From contig NC_052619.1 of assembly GCF_016545825.1 (NCBI RefSeq), positions 10,989,501-11,053,500 of the forward strand: a stretch of DNA of 64,000 bases, written 5' to 3'. How positions within the stretch are numbered: position 1 is the stretch's first letter; every line of letters starts with the position of its first letter. Below the pieces are notes generated by a model, which saw nothing but the letters and a program-made list of their open reading frames with translations, was not told the origin of the DNA and searched no databases. Source of the DNA: Eucalyptus grandis (lineage: Eukaryota > Streptophyta > Magnoliopsida > Myrtales > Myrtaceae). The position numbers were made by a program, and so were the translations under genes. Positions 58,760-64,000 of this stretch are shown in pieces.

Positions 58760-61700
58760 TGTAGAAAATTTATTCACATAAACAACTAATCAATCAAGAA
58801 GGATCGGATCTATATATGACTGTAAAACACTGAGATTGATAAGCACAGCGGAATTAAAGCGTACTTGTTTAAACCATTACTTCACTTGAAAAAAAGTAGA
58901 TCAATCTAACTAATCTATTGGAATGTCAAATCTTTCTCTCTATGACCTATTTCAGTATAGCAGCTTTCAATAGGATTAGCAACTAATAGGTATAACCTAT
59001 CCTTTTATAGGTTAAAGAGGGGACCTAGCAAACCTTAATCAATAACGTGTCACCTTTCCTATTACGGGATTCAGTTAAACATAATTGCTTACACTTTGCT
59101 GCTAAACTAGGTCCGTTATCAACATATGCCAATACCCAATTCAATCAAGCTAGGCTTCAACAAATATTGGAATATCCATTAACTTGATTATTTAAAATAG
59201 AAAATTAATTAATTAATGTAAACCTATATTATAGAAAATTTTCAACATTCTCCCACTTAGGCTACATTAATCAACTTATTTTATTTTGAAAAATATTTTA
59301 TATTGAAAACGACATTATCAGGTTAATAACTAAAAATTTTGTTTTATGAGGGCACAACTTTAGAAAAATAATATTCCAATAATGGCATTTCAAAACAAAT
59401 CCAATCCTATATAACCTTAGTATAGGACTATAGAAATCAATGTGTTAAGAAAATACCACAACACAAGACCTTCCATAATCACATATAACAAGTATTATAT
59501 TTTCATGGATCATGGGCCTAGTAGTGTAGTAAGAAATAGTATCAACATGTGATCAAAATACAGATTATTTTTTATCGGTCCTCAATGCAATTTCTTAACG
59601 ACATGAAACTGCATTAATGCAATTTCTAAATAACATGAAATTGCATGACTATGTCATAGTCCAACATGAGATCTCATAATCAGTGATATCTAATCATTTT
59701 TAAACGAAAATTTGTTTAAAGATACTGTTTTATACTTCAATTTATCAGTCAACAGAAGAAAGGATAACAGTAGAATCAATAATAAAGATCATTGAAAATA
59801 AATGCTTTAATAGATATCATGAAAGCATTATCAGTTTGCATATAACTATAATATCCGGAAATGCAAATTATATAGCTCCCACTAACAAAATAAATTAAAA
59901 GAATCCAAAACACCCATATTATTTACATGTTCTTTAAACAAAATGGATCATAAGCCTTTTGTTAGAGGATCGACCAATATGGAGTCAATTATGATATTTT
60001 CGATTACAATGTCTCCATTTTTTTTACCAAGTCTTTAACAACATAATATTTTTTATTTAGTTTAACATTTCAACCATGTCATTATTATTATTTACAACAA
60101 AGGTAACTGTTTATCACACATAATGCAATAAGATCTATTATGGTCTATAAACAATTCAATAAAAATAATTAGTACATTGTAAACTCCCATTTGGGTAGAG
60201 TGTATAATGCACAATTATTTCTCACATCATGAAGTTTATAAAGTAACAATAAGGAGAATTACATATAATTGTCAATGATCCATCCCCATAAATCATTTAA
60301 ATCATACATCTCTATAATATCAATAGTAGGGAATTACATGTAATTTTCAAAACATTTATCCCCTTTGGGCAGATAAATATTTTTCAATTAGACATTCCCA
60401 TATTTCAAATATGAGAATTAATCTTCATGCTATTTTCCAAATTACTATACACAATAACCCCTTTTAGGCAAGTAATTATATACAATAATTTTTATCAATA
60501 CGAAACTCCAAAAATTTATGCCCAAAATTTATTAAACAATATGAAATACTTTACAACATGTGCTTCCAAATATCATATTACATTTTTCAAGCAACAATTT
60601 TTGCCATAATTTAATATATATATACTTTTTTATAAAATATATGTACTTTTTTATTTTTTTATTATTTTAATATCTCGGACCCAACCCACGGGCCCTGACC
60701 CGGGCCCGGCCCGCACGCAAGCCCCGTTGAAACGGGCGGGCCACGAATTAAAAATGGCCCATGGATTTAAAACAAATAAAAATAAAAATGGGCTGAACAC
60801 ATGAAAGTGGGCTGTTTTAAATGGCCCACAAAATGGGCTGTTTTACATGGCCCACGAAAAGGGCTGTTTTATTTTAATGGCCCAAGATTCTGGGCTCACG
60901 CCCAGAATCAGGAATTTAAAAAAAAAAAAAGATGGGCTTCGCCTATATTTAGGCCCAGCGTTGTTGCCCTACATTTTCCGCCTCCATCCTTTATCCCTGG
61001 CTCTACGATGCGGATGGTTGCAGGGAAGTGGTGTCGCACGTGCTCGTACCAAACCCTAAACCACCCTCTTTCAGGATCAATCGAAGAGGATCGGTCGCGG
61101 AGACTCGCCCGAGGAAGAAGACGCTTCCTCCCTCTTCTTTTCTCTCTCTTTCTCTCACCTTTTCATGCTACGTGTTGTCAGACCAGAAAAGAGAGGACAC
61201 CCACGACTTCTCTCTCACCCATTAAGTTGGTTTTTCTTAAAATTTAGTCATGAGTCTTGTTTCTAACGTCAATGTAATTAACTAGAATGAATTAAACGAA
61301 GAAAGAACGAGTAAAATTTCCACATATAAGCTTCAAAGTTTCGGATATAAGCCTTCCATAGCCGAAAATTCGGTTTTCCTAAATTTAAGCACTAAAAACT
61401 TACCTTAATACAACAAAAGGATGCTAAAAATATATATAACAATACCCATGTGACGATTTACAATGAACATCAATCAATTGCAAGTGATTTGAAAATTCTA
61501 AAACTTTTTCATATATAAACCCTAGAATTTCAAATTTGATTTTCTCTCTCTATTCTTAACAAGATTATACAAATTATATAGGGTTGAAAAGATCTCAATA
61601 TGTAGAACAAAAGCCTATAGTTTCAAGATCAATCGAGCAAAAAATCCACAAGAAAAAATAACGCCCATTTTCGGCTCAAAAAAGAAAAAATTTCGAATTT

Positions 61701-62246
61701 TTGTTCATAAAAAAAATAAATTCAGGTTCTACAATCATATATGATTTGCTCGATACCACAAGTAGAAAATTTATTCATCTAAACAAGTAATCAATCAATC
61801 GGATCTATATATAATTGTAAAATACCGAGATCAATAAGCACAATAAAATTAAAGCGTACATGTTTAAGCCATTACTTCGCTTGAAGAAAAGTAAATCAAT
61901 CTGATAGCCAGTGATCTATTGGAATGCTAGATTTTCTTCTCTATGACCTATTTCGGTAATGCAGCTTTCAATGGGATTTAAACAAATGATAAATATAACC
62001 TATCCTTTTATATGCTAGAGATGAGACCTAGCAAACCTTAATTAATAGCGTGTCAATTCGGCACTATCTATTATGGGCTTTAGTTAAACACAATTGCCTA
62101 AACTTTGATGCTCAACTAGGCCCGTTATCAATAGATGCCAATACTCAATTCAGTTAAACTAGTTCAACAAATATTGAAATATCTATTAACCCGATTATTT
62201 AAAATAGAAATTTAATTAATTAATGTAAACCCAAAAATTTCCAACA
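58760..62246 (-). mobile_element. degenerate Ty1-copia retrotransposon
   Basis: LTRs at 58760-59247 and 61761-62246 (488 and 486 bp) flank 2.5 kb of internal DNA. The 5-base TSD CTTAT lies at 58755-58759 and 62247-62251. Read on the minus strand, a PBS-like TGGTATCGAGC follows the 5' LTR, and the purine tract AGTGGGAGAA lies just before the 3' LTR, both typical of copia elements. Only the RNase H tail of pol survives (about 59896-60040, minus strand: DIVIEN, then DPLTKGL and FKEHV) and it is broken by a stop. The rest of the internal region is non-coding, with a GC-rich repeat at 60680-60960. The 5' LTR edge reads AG where TG is expected at the complementary end, a mutation. Confidence 0.85.
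60805..60890. repeat. 27-bp repeats with GGGCT...GGCCCA inside the copia leader
   Basis: Three adjacent units of the form TGGGCTGTTTTAxATGGCCCA, each a near-palindrome, sit between the LTR-proximal region and the pol remnant. The wider 60680-60960 block is unusually rich in GGGCCC/GGCCCA. Confidence 0.7.
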
Positions 62247-62251
62247 CTTAT

Positions 62252-62988
62252 GCCACAAAGATTAAGGCTCTATTCATGTAGAAAACTTTAATAAACTCTA
62301 GAGGACTGCACTTCAAGTTTAAATACTTATTCATAGACAAGAATGTGAATGGTTCCTTCATGGCAAGGTTCACTAGATCAATTATCATCACTTATTCTCC
62401 AAACATAATAAATAACCAGTAAGTGAAAAGTAAAACTACTATATGGCATATGAAAAGGTTGTAACTTGCAAGTAATTGGCAATTATTACTAATAACCAAG
62501 TAGCATTTACTCACAAACTCAATTTTATCTGTTGTTATATTCGAGATTATAGGTACAAATTGTAGGAATATAAATATAATATATATTATGTACACTATGC
62601 CCTCTTGGAAATTGACCTATTAATAACTGACATTATTAATTCAAAGAACTCTTTTTTTATTATAGCAATATGTATAGAAAGATTCAATTTCTAGAAACAC
62701 CAAAAATATAAAAAAATAAAAAGAAAGTCAGCATAGAAACGATGTTACCTGATTTGGCGGTGGCTACATAGAAATATCGTTGTTTCAGGAACTAAACGTT
62801 CTCTAGTATTAAGGAGTCGTGGACGCGTTCAAGGAGTAACCCCCTAGCAGATATCCTTGAAGATATAAATTTATTGCGGAGATGGATGTTTTCCATCACA
62901 ATTGCATGTGTTTGCAGTAATGATTAACCAGAACGTCGTCTGGAGTCCACGTAAAAGCATAATATCTAATCATCAAAAGAAAATTTAA
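62252..62988. other. AT-rich spacer with one repeated stretch
   Basis: 62751-62831 resembles 55341-55423 (shared phrases CTACATAGAAATATCGTTGT-like and TGTGGACG-like). Otherwise nothing recognised. Confidence 0.45.
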
Positions 62989-63355
62989 ACAGAAACCCAA
63001 AAATTATTTTATCACGGTACGATGTGGTGCAGCTACACTGGAATGATGGGTTAACTGGACTTCTGGTTGGGGTGCAGTGTGATGTTGATAAAACCAACCA
63101 GAGTTACTACAAGGAATCAAAGTTAAACTGCCTGACAACAGGTGGGACTCGTGAAGGGCTCGTGCCTCTTCGCAAGTTTTTATTTGCTTCTTACTAAGAC
63201 GATCTACAAAATTATTTTCTTGAAACTTATCTTTTGCATTTTTGATTCCTTGTCAAGTACAGGGGGATCTATTTGTGATGTTTGATGGTCGTATTCTGGG
63301 TCAGAATTTGCCATTCTTTATGGATGTAACCTTCACAGTTTCAAATTAGTCTCAT
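62989..63355 (+). other. unidentified exon-like stretches
   Basis: About 63011-63187 is open in one frame with good protein character (VQLHWNDGLTGLLVGVQCDV, then LTTGGTREGLVPLRKFLF). A second stretch (about 63262-63348), after an intron-like interval ending in ACAG, reads GDLFVMFDGRILGQNLPFF before a stop. The family is not recognised. It could be two exons of a plant gene or chance. Confidence 0.3.
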
Positions 63356-63655
63356 TGCATAACAGGCTAGCAGTTCCTTGACCACAAAACAACCCGTGCG
63401 GCGCTTAGCAAGTGAAATTCACCAGGCCAGCTTTCGTTCCATAGTAACGGCAAATAGCTTTCTTAGATGAGATCGTACCACGCTCAGTTTGGCTTGAGCG
63501 TCTAGTCCATCGAGAGCGAGACAATAGATTTCTTTAAGTTCAGTAACTAGTTTCGGCCTACCATGATTTCATCAGGAGAGTGTTATCAACTCCCGACTAA
63601 TGTGTGCACAGGCGGCCAATCCCACCTTCAGAGTTTTTAAGTAATAAACAAGTGT
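63356..63655 (-). mobile_element. LTR fragment related to the FANCI-inserted element
   Basis: Reverse complement matches 5003-5308 and 5960-6263, for example TTTGTGGTCAAGGAACT near the LTR end, GGTGAATTTCACTTGC-like, and GTGCACACATTAGTCGGGAG. Similarity fades past 63655, so it is a variant family member or a longer LTR running off the window. Confidence 0.65.
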
Positions 63656-64000
63656 TCTTCATAGGCAAATGAGATGAAAGTGTCCTCTTTTGGTGGCTGA
63701 CCGTCGATTATTACGTGGATATACTTATTGTCGGTAGAATCTGCGGACAAGAGTTTGGAATAGAACTCCCACACACAATCAGCGGTAGAAGTAAAAATTC
63801 TTTTTAACGAATAGATATAACACTTGCTCAATCCGCACTAAATGGAGTCATTACCTCACGCTCCTGCATATTTTTAAGTGAGAGAGCCGTTTTCTATTAT
63901 CGATGCACGAATTCGTCGCCCCAAATGGTCATTATCTCACGCCCTGCGTAGGTTCCATAGAATAACTTCCTTTCTTTTGCCTTTCCGTATCTCCAATTTT
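63656..64000. other. right edge, probably retroelement DNA
   Basis: No gene seen. It may be the rest of the minus-strand LTR element that starts at 63356. Confidence 0.4.

Noticed and set aside
60801..61247. Plus-strand 148-codon frame inside the copia element
   Set aside because: Antisense to the element, overlaps the GGCCCA repeats and has no gag-like features.

Overview
This window is nuclear DNA of a flowering plant, most likely a eudicot. It carries intron-rich relatives of plant genes (FANCI, nucleoplasmin-type FKBP, CESA6-type cellulose synthase, succinate-CoA ligase alpha, plastid-division PARC6/CDP1, CDKA, an F-box gene), AT-rich spacers with GT...AG introns, and several LTR retroelements with target-site duplications (TSDs). 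The species cannot be named from the sequence. Two runs of exactly 100 Ns mark assembly gaps at 18453-18552 and 23829-23928.

Layout. (1) 1-6830: the 3' half of a FANCI gene (+), broken by frameshifts and split inside an exon by a small LTR element (1344-6263). The 5' LTR of that element holds a second insertion, a 3.5-kb LTR with His-codon-like minisatellites (1491-4997). (2) 6831-9800: AT-rich spacer. (3) 9820-14719 (-): an FKBP43/53-like gene with a recognisable nucleoplasmin-like N-terminus, a tandemly repeated exon pair, and no visible PPIase domain. (4) 14720-19800: AT-rich spacer with gap 1. (5) 19820-22929 (+): a CESA6-clade pseudogene retaining the catalytic half. (6) 22930-27370: gap 2, an unidentified exon cluster and a possible MITE. 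(7) 27690-31081 (+): a conserved-looking gene I cannot name, with frame breaks. (8) 32159-36558 (-): mitochondrial succinate-CoA ligase alpha, seven exons, several 1-base indels. (9) 37453-43226 (-): PARC6/CDP1, all expected exons present. (10) 43799-57770: a local array in which CDKA pseudogene pieces (-) and F-box gene 5' ends (+) have been duplicated repeatedly. One F-box gene (47154-48238) is nearly intact. (11) 58760-62246: a degenerate Ty1-copia element on the - strand with TSD CTTAT. (12) 63356-64000: an inverted relative of the LTR found in the FANCI insertion.

How the genes relate. There is no operon logic; these are independent plant loci. A recurring feature is the single-base indel, often in a homopolymer, in nearly every gene. 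In PARC6 and the F-box gene the indels are few and the architecture is complete, so base-calling error is a serious alternative to decay. In FANCI, CESA and the CDKA copies, lost exons, stop codons or insertions make true pseudogenes more likely. I found no CRISPR array, rRNA, tRNA or clearly novel multi-gene system. The most original observations are the nested insertion into a FANCI exon, the exon-amplified FKBP lacking its catalytic domain, the CDKA/F-box array with a shared internal deletion, and a small zinc-finger ORF at 54077.
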